64,000 nt of DNA from 43-108 sp001915545 (lineage in GTDB: Bacteria > Bacteroidota > Bacteroidia > Bacteroidales > Bacteroidaceae): positions 1-64,000 of the forward strand of contig CABUGV010000020.1 of the NCBI GenBank assembly GCA_902491215.1, written 5' to 3'. The notes under the pieces were generated by a model. The model saw only the letters and a list, made by a program, of their open reading frames with translations. It did no database searches and was not told the origin of the DNA. Of the stretch, positions 9,061 through 18,453 are shown one piece after another (position 1 is the stretch's first letter; the number at the start of each line of letters is the position of its first letter). The position numbers were made by a program, and so were the translations under genes.

Positions 9061-10305
9061 TCATTCGGCTGATTTCTTCGACAAATAATACAACACATTC
9101 GAATTGCGTCGGGTAAGAACCTTGCGGCACACACGCCTGAGTTCTTCGGCTGTCACACTGCTGTAGCGCTCAACCTCGCTGTTCAGCATGGACGCATCGC
9201 CGAGCATTTCGAAATAGGCCAACTGCGATGCTCTGCGCTGATAATCGAGATTCTCCATGCTCTCGTTGGCCTCGAACTTGTTTTTCACCTTCTCCAGTTC
9301 ATCTTCAGTGACAAGTTCGGAACGCATACGGTCAAGCTCTTTCCACACGGCCTCTTCGGCATCCTTCATCGAAACGCCTTCGGCAGGCATTCCCAAAACG
9401 TAGAGGAGACCGGAATCCAGACGTCCGGAAACATAGGCATCGATGCTTGAGAAAAGACGGTCGCGTATGACCAGATTCTTATGCAGACGGCAGGAGCGTC
9501 CGTTGGCGAGAACATCTGAAATCATGTCACAGGCATAGAAATCAGACTCACCGCGTCCGCAGATGTTGAACGTCATGTAAAGTACGTCACCCGGAACATC
9601 GCGTCTGACAGTCTTGCGCCTCTGGCGGAGATGCGGCGGTTCTGACGGCAAGGCTGTGTGGACAACATTTCTGCAAGGAATATCGCCGAACCATTTCTCT
9701 GCAAGACGTACTGTTTCCTCGAAAGATATGTTTCCGACAACCGACAGAACGGCATTGTCCGGCGCATAGAAGCGATAGAAGAAGTTGCGCACCTCGTCCA
9801 TACATGCATTCTTTATGTGATCAAGCTTTAGACCGATGGTAGGCCATCTGTACGGATGGACTTTATAGGCCATGGCATTGATGAGGTGAGCCACATCGCC
9901 GTACGGCTGATTAAGGTAATTCTGCTTGAACTCTTCCATGACCACACTTCTCTGTACCTCCAAGGACTGCGGTGTGAAAGCCAGCGAAAGCATACGGTCG
10001 CTTTCGAGCCAAAAAGCGGTCTCTACATTGACGGCAGGAAGAGTAAGATAATAATTGGTATAGTCGGCAGTGGTGTATGCATTGTTCTCACCGCTGGCCA
10101 ACTGCAGAGGCTTGTCGTAATCGGGAATATTTACCGAACCGCCGAACATAAGGTGTTCAAAAAGATGTGCAAAACCTGTATGTTCCGGACTCTCGTCTCT
10201 CGAACCCACCTTGTAAAGCACATTCACAGCGACCATGCGTGTGACTTCGTCGAGACTGTGCACAATTCTCAATCCATTGGACAATGTATGTTTGTTTATC
10301 TGCAT
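9061..10305 (-). CDS. M16 family zinc peptidase (insulinase/PqqL-like)
   Basis: A 414-residue single-unit M16 peptidase. The inverted zinc motif HLFEH (H47, E50, H51) is intact, and a downstream glutamate-rich helix (VVMEEF) supplies the third ligand region. The C-terminal half is the inactive-like M16_C domain. No signal peptide is visible, so it is probably cytoplasmic, where such enzymes degrade peptides or process precursors. It lies downstream of the cyclophilin gene on the same strand with a gap of about 70 nt and may share its transcript. Confidence 0.9.
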   Translation of the reverse strand: MQINKHTLSNGLRIVHSLDEVTRMVAVNVLYKVGSRDESPEHTGFAHLFEHLMFGGSVNIPDYDKPLQLASGENNAYTTADYTNYYLTLPAVNVETAFWLESDRMLSLAFTPQSLEVQRSVVMEEFKQNYLNQPYGDVAHLINAMAYKVHPYRWPTIGLKLDHIKNACMDEVRNFFYRFYAPDNAVLSVVGNISFEETVRLAEKWFGDIPCRNVVHTALPSEPPHLRQRRKTVRRDVPGDVLYMTFNICGRGESDFYACDMISDVLANGRSCRLHKNLVIRDRLFSSIDAYVSGRLDSGLLYVLGMPAEGVSMKDAEEAVWKELDRMRSELVTEDELEKVKNKFEANESMENLDYQRRASQLAYFEMLGDASMLNSEVERYSSVTAEELRRVCRKVLTRRNSNVLYYLSKKSAE

Positions 10306-10378
10306 CTGAAAAAGTATTCGTTAAAAACCAATACGGTAATGCCTCTGACGAAGCATTACCGTACGTTAAAAGTTATTG

Positions 10379-11200
10379 TTATTCCAATATAGTTGCTTTC
10401 TTAACTCGTATAATCTGCAAAGGTCTGTCGCCGGCATCTGTGCGCACCTTCTCAATCTTCTCCACTACATCCATTCCCTCAACAACTTCTCCGAAAACGG
10501 TATAGTCTCCGTCAAGATATGGTGCACCGCCATAGATACGGTAGGCTTCTGATTGAGCTTCGGTAAACTTTGCAGGAGGATTTGCAGCAACATATTCCTT
10601 GGCCTTATAAGACAGAGAATCGAGGAAATCGCGCAATCCGTCGCGTCCCCAAGCCTTGCGGTTGGCACGGATGACGGAGTCGTTGGCATCGACGTAGCTT
10701 TCATACACAGAAGTAACCTTCTTGTCGTACTGACTGCTTTCTATTCCGGAAAGCATCTGATCGTCATAACGGCGACCAGTTACGATATAGAACTGATACT
10801 TATCTGAACCTTTATCAGGATTCTCCTCATCGCCGTAGCGCGCAGCGGCCAATGCTCCCCTCCTATGAAAATGTTTTGGATATACTATTTCGGCAGGAAT
10901 AGTAGGAACTTTCTTGGTTGTATCCTCAATCTGTCCTGGACGTGTATCAGGATTGCCGGTCTGAATCATGAAATTGCGTATCACGCGATGGAATGCCACG
11001 CCGTCATACAGCCCTTCCTTCACATTATTCATAAAATTGTCGCGGTGTCCTGGAGTATCACCATACAGCCTCAACTTTATGTCACCCGATGTGGTTTCAA
11101 GCAAAATCATCACATCACCATCATCACCAGCCTTCTGTCCGTTGCACGAAACAGCAACAAGACAACACGCCATAAGCACTAAAAAAAATACCTTTTTCAT
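10379..11200 (-). CDS. Lipoprotein peptidyl-prolyl cis-trans isomerase (cyclophilin)
   Basis: A 273-residue exported cyclophilin. The N-terminus (MKKVFFLVLMACCLVAVSC) is a lipoprotein signal, so it should fold proteins in the periplasm or at the outer membrane. Cyclophilin motifs FHRVIRNFMIQTG and TVFGEVVEGMDVV are present. An insert of roughly 80 residues, rich in charged residues, sits between the two halves, which makes it longer than the usual 170-200 residue domain. The ATG at 11200 is preferred over the upstream start at 11257 because it begins the signal peptide exactly. Confidence 0.9.
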   Translation of the reverse strand: MKKVFFLVLMACCLVAVSCNGQKAGDDGDVMILLETTSGDIKLRLYGDTPGHRDNFMNNVKEGLYDGVAFHRVIRNFMIQTGNPDTRPGQIEDTTKKVPTIPAEIVYPKHFHRRGALAAARYGDEENPDKGSDKYQFYIVTGRRYDDQMLSGIESSQYDKKVTSVYESYVDANDSVIRANRKAWGRDGLRDFLDSLSYKAKEYVAANPPAKFTEAQSEAYRIYGGAPYLDGDYTVFGEVVEGMDVVEKIEKVRTDAGDRPLQIIRVKKATILE

Positions 11201-11295
11201 CAAAAACAGTTCTTTATATACGCGAAAATAAACAAAATGGCATACCCGACAAAACATATTGTTGCCAAATTCTTTTCACTTTCAACTTAAATTCT

Positions 11296-11303
11296 TACTT
11301 TTG
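11296..11303 (+). promoter_or_regulatory. -7 box of tRNA-Leu
   Basis: TACTTTTG matches TAnnTTTG and lies 25 nt before the mature tRNA 5' end. The -33 element is poor (a T-rich stretch near 11272). Confidence 0.5.
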
Positions 11304-11328
11304 CACCCGGATAAAACCAATTGAGGTT

Positions 11329-11413
11329 GCTCGAATGGTGGAATGGTAGACACGAGGGACTTAAAATCCCTTGACCAGTAATGGTTGTGCGGGTTCAAGT
11401 CCCGCTTCGAGTA
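11329..11413 (+). tRNA. tRNA-Leu (anticodon UAA)
   Basis: A class II tRNA with a long variable arm. The acceptor stem GCTCGAA (11329-11335) pairs with TTCGAGT (11406-11412) with one G-U at the end. The anticodon loop CTTAAAA gives anticodon TAA. The T arm GCGGG-TTCAAGT-CCCGC is canonical. The 3' CCA is not encoded. Confidence 0.95.
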
Positions 11414-11417
11414 CGAG

Positions 11418-11455
11418 AAAAGTTTCTTAATCAATCGATTAAGAAACTTTTTTTA
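11418..11455 (+). terminator. Terminator after tRNA-Leu
   Basis: AAAAGTTTCTTAATC (11418-11432) pairs with GATTAAGAAACTTTT (11437-11451), continuing into a T tract, directly after the tRNA. Confidence 0.85.
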
Positions 11456-11604
11456 TATCCTTATTAAATGGTTTTACGAAACACAAATACTATATAAATT
11501 ATGCGGTCTCTAAAGATATCTATTGTACGTGACAGGACAATATGCAGATGAAAAAAGACTGCTATAGATTGATTTTAGAACAAAAAGAAATAATCTCAAC
11601 AGAA

Positions 11605-12582
11605 ATGACCGATACGATGAAATCAAAGACCGTTGCAGTTGTCATGTGTACATACAACGGAGAAAAATACCTGCGCGAACAATTGGATTCCATTCTCGCA
11701 CAGACTTATCCTATACATGAACTTATAGTGCAGGACGATTGTTCGACTGACTCAACACTTGAAATACTCAGGGAGTACGAGGCTAAAGTGCCGTTCATGA
11801 AGGTGATAGAAAATCAGCACAACATGGGATTCAATCTCAACTTCAAGACTGCATGCATGCGTGCAACGGCCGACTTCATCGCAATATCGGACCAGGACGA
11901 CATCTGGATGCCCGAAAAGATTGAAAAGCAGGTAAATGCAATCGGTGACTACAACATCTGCTTCTCAGCACATACAAGAGGAAAAAAGATGGAGACTGCT
12001 CATATTGTCAGTCCGCGATGCTCATTAGAGGCTTTGCTCTTTGCCGACATAGCAGGACACACCATGCTTGTACGCCGTGATCTGGTTCAAAGAGAAGAAA
12101 TATGGATGGACAAGATTTATTATGACTGGTGCATAGTCATAAATTCTTATTTCTACGGAGAAAAGGCAATTATAAAAATCGACGAACCGCTGAACTGGCA
12201 CCGCTCGCACGAGGACGAAGCCGCATTCAAGCAGAACAAGGAACTGTTTCCAGACAGCAACACAAAACCGACTTACCAGCCTTATCTGTACGGACTCAGA
12301 AACTACCGCAATCTTCAGAGCAAACCAAACTGGAAACTCTTCTACTCGTTCATACGCGACCATGCCGATGCTTCACGCTATCCTCTGCAGCACAGAATGG
12401 CCGAACTGATGCTCAGCGACAGTCTGCTGTCGCTTCTGAAGCTTTGCTGGTTGTGCATGAAGCACAGAGAGAACATCTACCCATCTCCGAATAAAACAAA
12501 AGGCATACGAGGTATGATTCGCGGATTCTTCTATCCTTTCATATTTTCTTACCGCTGCTCTTACTTCGATCTGAAAAGATAA
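11605..12582 (+). CDS. Family 2 glycosyltransferase
   Basis: A 325-residue GT-A fold transferase resembling rhamnosyl/glycosyltransferases of cell-surface polysaccharide assembly. The nucleotide-sugar region starts with VVMCTYNGEKYLREQLDS, the D-rich site is VQDDCSTDS, and the metal-binding motif lies in AISDQDDIWMPEK. No membrane segment is clear. The ATG at 11605 places the first beta strand close to the N-terminus; an alternative in-frame ATG lies at 11542. It stands alone between the tRNA and a convergent gene rather than in a polysaccharide cluster, so its acceptor is unknown. Confidence 0.85.
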   Translation: MTDTMKSKTVAVVMCTYNGEKYLREQLDSILAQTYPIHELIVQDDCSTDSTLEILREYEAKVPFMKVIENQHNMGFNLNFKTACMRATADFIAISDQDDIWMPEKIEKQVNAIGDYNICFSAHTRGKKMETAHIVSPRCSLEALLFADIAGHTMLVRRDLVQREEIWMDKIYYDWCIVINSYFYGEKAIIKIDEPLNWHRSHEDEAAFKQNKELFPDSNTKPTYQPYLYGLRNYRNLQSKPNWKLFYSFIRDHADASRYPLQHRMAELMLSDSLLSLLKLCWLCMKHRENIYPSPNKTKGIRGMIRGFFYPFIFSYRCSYFDLKR

Positions 12583-12589
12583 AAAAATG

Positions 12590-12632
12590 GCAAAGGAGGT
12601 TTCTTAACATTGAAGGCCTCCTTTGCTGTAAA
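12590..12632. terminator. Terminator between glycosyltransferase and WG-repeat gene
   Basis: GCAAAGGAGG (12590-12599) pairs perfectly with CCTCCTTTGC (12617-12626); an A run precedes and a short A/T tract follows, so it can act on both convergent transcripts. Confidence 0.75.
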
Positions 12633-12660
12633 AAATAATACAACACTAATTTCTACAGTT

Positions 12661-13845
12661 TCATTCCAGCTCTACCCTCTCACCTTTACTGTTGAGCAAA
12701 ATGCCGTTGCCCATGTCATCCTTGCAAAGATAAAGGTCCGGGCCAACAGCTGTGATGTCGGAATACATCGGTCCGGTTATGATTTTCCCGTCGGGCGACA
12801 TAAGACCATACCATCCATATTCAGCCTGATAACAGAGGCATGAAGCTACGCCGCGAACAAATTCAGTGCCGTTGCAATCATAAGTTCCGTCCTCAGAATC
12901 GTACTCCCCGCTTTCGCATCTGTACACTTTATCTGTATCATAAAGCAAACGGCTTATATCACTAATATAAAAGTCCTCAATCAGAACACCATTGTAGTCA
13001 TATTTACTGATGGTATGATCTTCCTTTGTTACATATATATCCCTGCCGTAAACATCGATATCAGCACGCATGAAAGGCAGAACTTCTTTCAGGCCACGTC
13101 CAAGCAAAGCTCTTTCGCCTCCACGGTCGACAATCCAAAAGCTGTCTACTGGAATAATGTTGAAATATTCAGGGCTCAATGCCTAATTGCCCTTAGTGTC
13201 AATCAGACCAAACCTGTCGTCACCTCTGCCGCGCACCACGCAATAGCCGTTGTGGAACACATAACCATTCATCCCTGGTATGTAGGCCATATTTTTATCG
13301 ATTACCACCTTGCCTGCCGCATCAATAAATTTTATCAATCCGTTGTCGTCTACAGCAGCCAACCCATCCGAGAATATCCACGCATGAGAATAAGTCGGCT
13401 CGACCACCACTTGCCCTGTATACATATTAAAATATCCTCTCTTGCGACCGTTGCTGTAGCAGACAAGCGAATCACGTCCCAACGGTTTGGCAATCCACGA
13501 TATGCCGGTAATAAGTATATTGCCGTTGCAGTCGAAAACATACCCGTCATCATCATAACCAGTGTTATGGTATGTCAAACCGCGGGAAAGATACTGATTA
13601 CCGTCATCTTCCAACTCGTATCCGGTGTCATAACCGAATCTGTCGTAAATACATCTGAATGCTTCCGCCAGCATAGCTAGAGTTACAATCAAGAACAGTA
13701 CCGTAAAACATGTACCTACAATAGAACGAAGCACACGGCTGTACCGCGATTCGCCTTTCATACCAAGAATGGTTGTAAACCATCCGGCCAAAGCTGCAAG
13801 TATACCTGTCAGCCCCCTAAAAAACAACATCAGTGAACGTTTCAT
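12661..13845 (-). pseudogene. WG-repeat membrane protein interrupted by an in-frame TAG
   Basis: Read on the minus strand from 13845, the frame encodes a membrane segment (about 40-62) followed by WG-type repeats (units like GYFNMYTGQVVVEPTYSHAW and FGLIDTKGN). It meets a TAG at 13185-13183. The same frame then continues with ALSPEYFNIIPVDSFW and further WG-like repeats to 12661. No base is gained or lost, so a single substitution to TAG divides one gene of about 394 residues into 220 and about 172 residues. WG proteins are usually surface or envelope proteins of unknown role. A sequencing error or a recent nonsense mutation are both possible. Confidence 0.75.
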
Positions 13846-14025
13846 ATAAATATTGATTAAATTGAATTACACTTCTCATTACTCAAACAATACGGTCTGC
13901 AACAAACCAGAAATCCGCAAAACTTGCATTTTATGAACAAAGAGAATGAAAAGTAACCCCAATCTATCACCACAAGTTATTTTTTACGGCTAGAATTCAA
14001 ACGCATAGGGCTCATAAGAAAAAAT

Positions 14026-14081
14026 GCGGGCGCTAGCGACAAAAATTCCGAGGGCTTGGAATTGATGACGCGAGCGCCCGC
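14026..14081. repeat. Nested palindromic repeat, copy A
   Basis: Outer arms GCGGGCGCT (14026-14034) and AGCGCCCGC (14073-14081) enclose inner arms AATTCC (14044-14049) and GGAATT (14058-14063) around a GAGGGCTT-like loop. The same nested layout, with compensating changes in the inner arms, recurs at 31840-31894. The rest of the 13846-14104 gap shows nothing else recognisable. Confidence 0.8.
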
Positions 14082-14089
14082 AAAGATGA

Positions 14090-14162
14090 AAATACATAAG
14101 AAAAGCGATGGCGATGGTCCGGATGCGTTCCAAAGAACACGTACCGGATACATCGCCATCGC
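14090..14162 (-). terminator. Terminator of the GH105-type gene
   Basis: GCGATGGCGATG (14105-14116) pairs perfectly with CATCGCCATCGC (14151-14162), with a second inner pairing (TCCGG/CCGGA). On the minus strand it is followed by TTTTCTTAT, as expected for a terminator 48 nt after the stop at 14210. Confidence 0.85.
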
Positions 14163-14209
14163 GAGAATTCAAATCTTCAAGTTCAATATACAGTCAGTTT
14201 ACAGAAAGA

Positions 14210-17200
14210 TTATTTCACAATGAACTTCTGTGAAGCAACGATGCCGGTTCCTTCTGCTGCGACACTTACTACGTAGCATCCCGAAGGAAGCGACTGTTCA
14301 ATAGAACATGGAAGCGACTGAACATTTGATTCAGAAACAAGAGTTCCCTGCATGCTGAACACCGAAACACGGCACGGAACAGAAGACAGTCCAACGGCCG
14401 ACAATCTCAACGGTTCACCCTTTGATACAACCGTATTCTCCAGTGCTATACTGCCGTCTGTCATGCCGTCTACATCATTTATTCCTACTGTACCATTGTA
14501 CATGTCACCTATCTCCTTTTCAGTGAGAGCGATAGAGAAAATCTTGAAGTCATCTATTGTTCCGCAGAAATCAAGATTGTCCCTGGCCACATTGCTGTCC
14601 CACCACTGAGAACGACCTACATAATTGCGCGAATCGGGCGAAATGAATGTGAGCGAACGCGGCTCATTCACTATGGTGTTTTCCGATGCTGTCAACTTTC
14701 CATCGATATATACACATGTCTGATGTGTCACTGCATCATACGTAACAGCCATGAGCTGGTCTCTGCCAATCTGAGGCTGTTCGGACGACATCACAAGAGT
14801 GGTTGTACCGGCATTGTATTTCATCCCGGCAGCACATTCACTCAGACGAAGAAATACGCTGTTGCCGCTAGACGAACCGAAATCGTAGAGACGCGGCTGA
14901 ACATCGAGCGAAGAAGGATTGACAACTGCAACTACTGTGTAGCTTCGGAGACTGTCGAGCAAGCCCTGAGGCAATATGAGATATCCATTTGTCCAAAATC
15001 CGTCGGGCGTGTTGGCTGTCAGGTTCAGCTTGCCGTCGATTACAGCCTGTCCCATGATTCTTGCATCGCGTCCCTTACCGCTGCGGTCCACCAGACAGCG
15101 TTCCTCATGGCCGGCATCGTATACATCGTCGGCTTCAAACTCATAGCTTGCGACAACACATTTCTCAGGATAGCGCGGCATGACCGTCACATTGTATTCC
15201 TTATGTTCATCAGCACAATCAGCCGTGAGCACTACCTCTATAGGAATTTCGTGATTGTTGACCAATCCGTCTGCAGAAAGAATTTCAGGAGCCGATGATT
15301 TCCAAGAAATCGGTCGTCCCTTTCCGTCCTGCTCTGGCAATACGATGTGCGTGTATACCTCACCCGGAACCTTTATCATGTCGAGCATTTCGTTTTCCCA
15401 GCTCACACGCAGTTCTGTAATACTGTTCCAGTTGTCACCGCCCTGCGAATTGCCGTTGCAGTTTAGCATGACATATCGTGCAGGCTGAACGTCGAACGAG
15501 AAACGCTCGAGCTGGTCGGTTGTTCCGCACGATTCGCATCCGGCAAGCACTGTGGTATATTCCTTACCGTCTACCGACAGCATGATGTCGAAATAGCTCT
15601 TGCGCTGCGAACCAAGATAGAATGCAACATCGACAGCACGGACGTTACGCACTTCGCCGAGGTCGTAGCGTATCCACTGGTTCAAGCCGGCCTGACTCCA
15701 GCGAGTATCCAGATTGTTGTCTATGGTATTCTCCGGCGTATTGCCTTCCTGATTGCCAATGGCTTTAACTGTTACATCCGGATTGCACGGTGTAAGATCA
15801 ATAGTATAAATTATTGTGCCCGTACATCCTTCGCCTGCAATCTGTCCGTTATCGCCCTTAATACCCGATGCTGCAAAAATGTGTTTGCCTCCGGTCAACT
15901 GGAAATCAGGAGTCAAGACAACCGAACGCACTCCGTCGAACTCCACACTACCTGTCATCGGTTTATCGTCGATGGTATAGCATGATATGTCGGAAGCTGT
16001 CTGAGCATCGAGCGTGTCATTGAATGTAACATATATCTGTCCCTCGTCAGTACGTTTCAGCGACGTGATGCGCAGGTCGAGCAACGGCATCTCGCCTTGT
16101 GCATACTTGAGCATCTCGCTTGTCGCCATAAGGTACGCTCCGACACCAAAGTCGGCTGTAGAATTTTCACCGATAGTCTGGTTTGGATCAGCCTTGTCGC
16201 CTATAGGCTGTATGTAGCCTACACGACCGTTCTCATGAAGAGCCGTTTCGGAAAGATATTTCCAAGCACGTCTTGCAGTTTCTCCGTATTCGCTCTCGTC
16301 AAGGATTCCATTATTGATACCCCACAGATATCCGAAAGCAAACAAAGCCGTACCGCTGGTTTCATAGCCTGGAGCATAGTCTGGGTCGAGTATGCTTCGT
16401 GTCCAATATCCTTCAGACTGCTGTGACTTGGCAAGCGACTTTGCCATGTCCTTATAGAATGTAATATACTCTTCACGATAGGCATCATCTTTCGGAAGGT
16501 CGGCCAGCACACGTGCAAAAGCTGCGAAAATCCATCCGTCGCCTCTCGCCCAGAAATCTTTCTTTCCACTGTAAGTCTGATGTTCCGGATAGACGTAGCG
16601 TGCATCGCGATAATAGAGGTCTTCATCGTAGTCATACATTATACTGTTGGAATACTCCCAGTACTCATGCATCTTTTCAAGGAGCTGTTCGTTACCGGTT
16701 ATCGAATACAATCTTGTCATAATAGGCATTGCCATGAACAGTCCGTCGACCCACCACCAATAATCGACAACAGGAGTGGTAATCTGATATTCCATAACCT
16801 CGCGCATACGAGCAATACGTACATCTTCAGGAATCACCTTGTAAAGATCGGAATAGACCTGGAAACAAACCTGACAGTCGCCGAAGAGCACATATTCGTC
16901 GCTCTCGCCGTAAGTATACTTCCATTTAGATTTGTCGTCGCTCTTGGCACCTTTCCACAAATTGAGTTCAGACCAGGCTGTTGAAAAATCAAGATAGCCG
17001 CAGTCGCCGGTGGCCTTATAAGCGTCAACATTTCCGATGTGGTACACAGCCCTGTTCCAGAAGAAATTGCCGTGAGACGGATTATTCGTCTGCCAGTACC
17101 TGTTTACACGATGAATGATTTCTGCAACTTCCTGTTTGGTAGGTCTTTCGTCCTGGGCACATACATTCTGAGCCCACAAACATGCGGCACCCGAAAGTAC

Positions 17201-17275
17201 CAAAGACAAACCTGACAATCTTAGACTTTTTCGTAGTAAAGGATTTACTCTTTTCTGATAAAAGATTTTCTTCAT
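14210..17275 (-). CDS. Secreted GH105-type hydrolase with F5/8C, LamG-like and type IX sorting domains
   Basis: A 1021-residue multidomain exported enzyme. After a signal region (about 1-40, ending near CLWAQNVCAQ) comes an alpha/alpha-barrel of the GH88/GH105 type (about 45-420), with VDGLFMAMP and WARGDGW motifs that hold the acidic residues. These enzymes remove unsaturated uronic acid from pectin-type oligosaccharides such as rhamnogalacturonan. Then follow a beta-sandwich, an F5/8 type C (CBM32-like) module (about 520-640), an Ig-like segment, a LamG/concanavalin-like module (about 710-925), and a C-terminal domain (about 935-1021) ending with SGCYVVSVAAEG and QKFIVK. That end is a type A sorting signal for type IX secretion. 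The ATG at 17275 starts the signal peptide. No SusC/D pair lies nearby. Confidence 0.85.
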   Translation of the reverse strand: MKKIFYQKRVNPLLRKSLRLSGLSLVLSGAACLWAQNVCAQDERPTKQEVAEIIHRVNRYWQTNNPSHGNFFWNRAVYHIGNVDAYKATGDCGYLDFSTAWSELNLWKGAKSDDKSKWKYTYGESDEYVLFGDCQVCFQVYSDLYKVIPEDVRIARMREVMEYQITTPVVDYWWWVDGLFMAMPIMTRLYSITGNEQLLEKMHEYWEYSNSIMYDYDEDLYYRDARYVYPEHQTYSGKKDFWARGDGWIFAAFARVLADLPKDDAYREEYITFYKDMAKSLAKSQQSEGYWTRSILDPDYAPGYETSGTALFAFGYLWGINNGILDESEYGETARRAWKYLSETALHENGRVGYIQPIGDKADPNQTIGENSTADFGVGAYLMATSEMLKYAQGEMPLLDLRITSLKRTDEGQIYVTFNDTLDAQTASDISCYTIDDKPMTGSVEFDGVRSVVLTPDFQLTGGKHIFAASGIKGDNGQIAGEGCTGTIIYTIDLTPCNPDVTVKAIGNQEGNTPENTIDNNLDTRWSQAGLNQWIRYDLGEVRNVRAVDVAFYLGSQRKSYFDIMLSVDGKEYTTVLAGCESCGTTDQLERFSFDVQPARYVMLNCNGNSQGGDNWNSITELRVSWENEMLDMIKVPGEVYTHIVLPEQDGKGRPISWKSSAPEILSADGLVNNHEIPIEVVLTADCADEHKEYNVTVMPRYPEKCVVASYEFEADDVYDAGHEERCLVDRSGKGRDARIMGQAVIDGKLNLTANTPDGFWTNGYLILPQGLLDSLRSYTVVAVVNPSSLDVQPRLYDFGSSSGNSVFLRLSECAAGMKYNAGTTTLVMSSEQPQIGRDQLMAVTYDAVTHQTCVYIDGKLTASENTIVNEPRSLTFISPDSRNYVGRSQWWDSNVARDNLDFCGTIDDFKIFSIALTEKEIGDMYNGTVGINDVDGMTDGSIALENTVVSKGEPLRLSAVGLSSVPCRVSVFSMQGTLVSESNVQSLPCSIEQSLPSGCYVVSVAAEGTGIVASQKFIVK

Positions 17276-17562
17276 GTTTTTCAATATAATTATAATAAAA
17301 AGATAAGCTGTATGGATTTTCATATTTACAACCTCAAACCGGTTGCAACATTAGTTTTAAAACGGCAGTAAAGATAGCGCAAAAAATGACAACGCCGATG
17401 TGCGATTTCAAAAATATGCCTCATCTGCATATATAAAATGTGTAATTTACAATCTATTGCATCAATGGTGCCTATTTATTAAAAAATTAAACGAAAAAAC
17501 ATTCACAAACATTTATCACTGTGAATATTTGCTAAATAGCAATCCGAAAATTAAACATAACG

Positions 17563-17604
17563 AGAAAACTTTTTTGCACTGAAAAGTTTTCTTATTATGT
17601 TTGC
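17563..17604 (+). promoter_or_regulatory. Promoter with overlapping 11-bp palindromic operator ahead of the efflux operon
   Basis: -33 TTTG (17573-17576) and -7 TATGTTTG (17596-17603) are 19 bp apart. A perfect inverted repeat, AGAAAACTTTT (17563-17573) and AAAAGTTTTCT (17582-17592) with an 8-bp spacer, covers the -33 box and most of the spacer. That position and symmetry suit a TetR operator, so autoregulation of the TetR-efflux operon is the simplest reading. The leader to the TetR ATG at 17799 would be about 190 nt and holds no convincing gene. Confidence 0.65.
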
Positions 17605-17798
17605 TTATCCGATACCTTAAATATAAGGATTTGGGAGGTTGGCGACTACTTTTTCTACTACAAAAGAACAAATGTACTAGAAAACAACATCACCCTAAAC
17701 AATATAGCCCAACCATCTTGATGGTTGAGGATATACAGACAGAGGGTACTGCTTATAGAGACATCTTTTTATTTCACGAACCTTAAATCACACATAAG

Positions 17799-18441
17799 AT
17801 GACGGACCGCTGCAACGATAACGGCAAGGCTGAGCAGAAGGACAGAATATTGTCTTACGCAATAGAAAACTTCTCGCGAAACGGCATAAGAAATGTCAAG
17901 ATGGATGACATAGCATCTGATCTCGGCATTTCCAAGCGCACGCTGTACCAACTGTTCAAGGACAAGGAGAATCTGCTTGTCGAGTGCTTCAAATACAGCG
18001 AAAAACGTTCTGCAAAACTATATTCTGAACTGATAAAATCGACAGACAACATTTTGGAACTGTATACCAAATGGCTAAAAAATGCGAATTGACGAGATAC
18101 GCTCTATCAATCCGCAGTTCTTCAGCGACCTGAACAAATATTCGAGAGTGCAGAAATACTTCAGAGATGTTTCCGCAATGAAAAGCAAAGAAGGGCTGAA
18201 GTTCATCAACATGGGCATTGCCCAAGGACTTTTCCGCAATGACATAAACTACAATGTTTTGCTGCGCATATCGGAAATTACGGCTGAAAGCATCATGCGC
18301 AACGAGCTCTACCTTGAGTACAGCTACGATGACTTGTTCGGTTCGGCCTCTATAATGAGCGTCCGCGGAATATGCACGAAAAAAGGTTATGATCTGCTGG
18401 ACCAATATATTGAAAGCTACAAAATGAAAAACAACAAATAA
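17799..18441 (+). pseudogene. TetR-family regulator of the efflux operon, frameshifted
   Basis: The first frame (17799-18092) encodes a complete TetR DNA-binding domain (SYAIENFSRNGIRNVKMD, ISKRTLYQLF) and stops soon after a run of six A at 18077-18082. The next frame, from ATG 18082 to 18441, encodes the matching helical ligand domain (MRIDEIRSINPQFFSDL onward). Losing one A would join them as KWLKMRIDEIR. The regulator is thus split by a one-base insertion in a homopolymer, by sequencing error, or by slippage. It lies 12 nt upstream of the TolC gene, the usual site for a local repressor of an RND pump. The truncated product would keep DNA contacts but lose ligand and dimer contacts. Confidence 0.82.
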
Positions 18442-18453
18442 AAACAAAGAGAC

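Noticed and set aside
13183..13185. TAG recoding across the genome
   Set aside because: Several intact genes here (the histidine kinase, the thioredoxin-like gene and the TolC gene) end in TAG, so it acts as a normal stop.
13015..13680. Plus-strand gene over the WG-repeat locus
   Set aside because: It has no family resemblance, and the opposite strand has clear WG repeats with normal codon use.
17601..17786. Small gene upstream of the TetR regulator
   Set aside because: The frame would begin at a TTG at the -7 box itself, before the predicted transcript start, and has no protein-like features.
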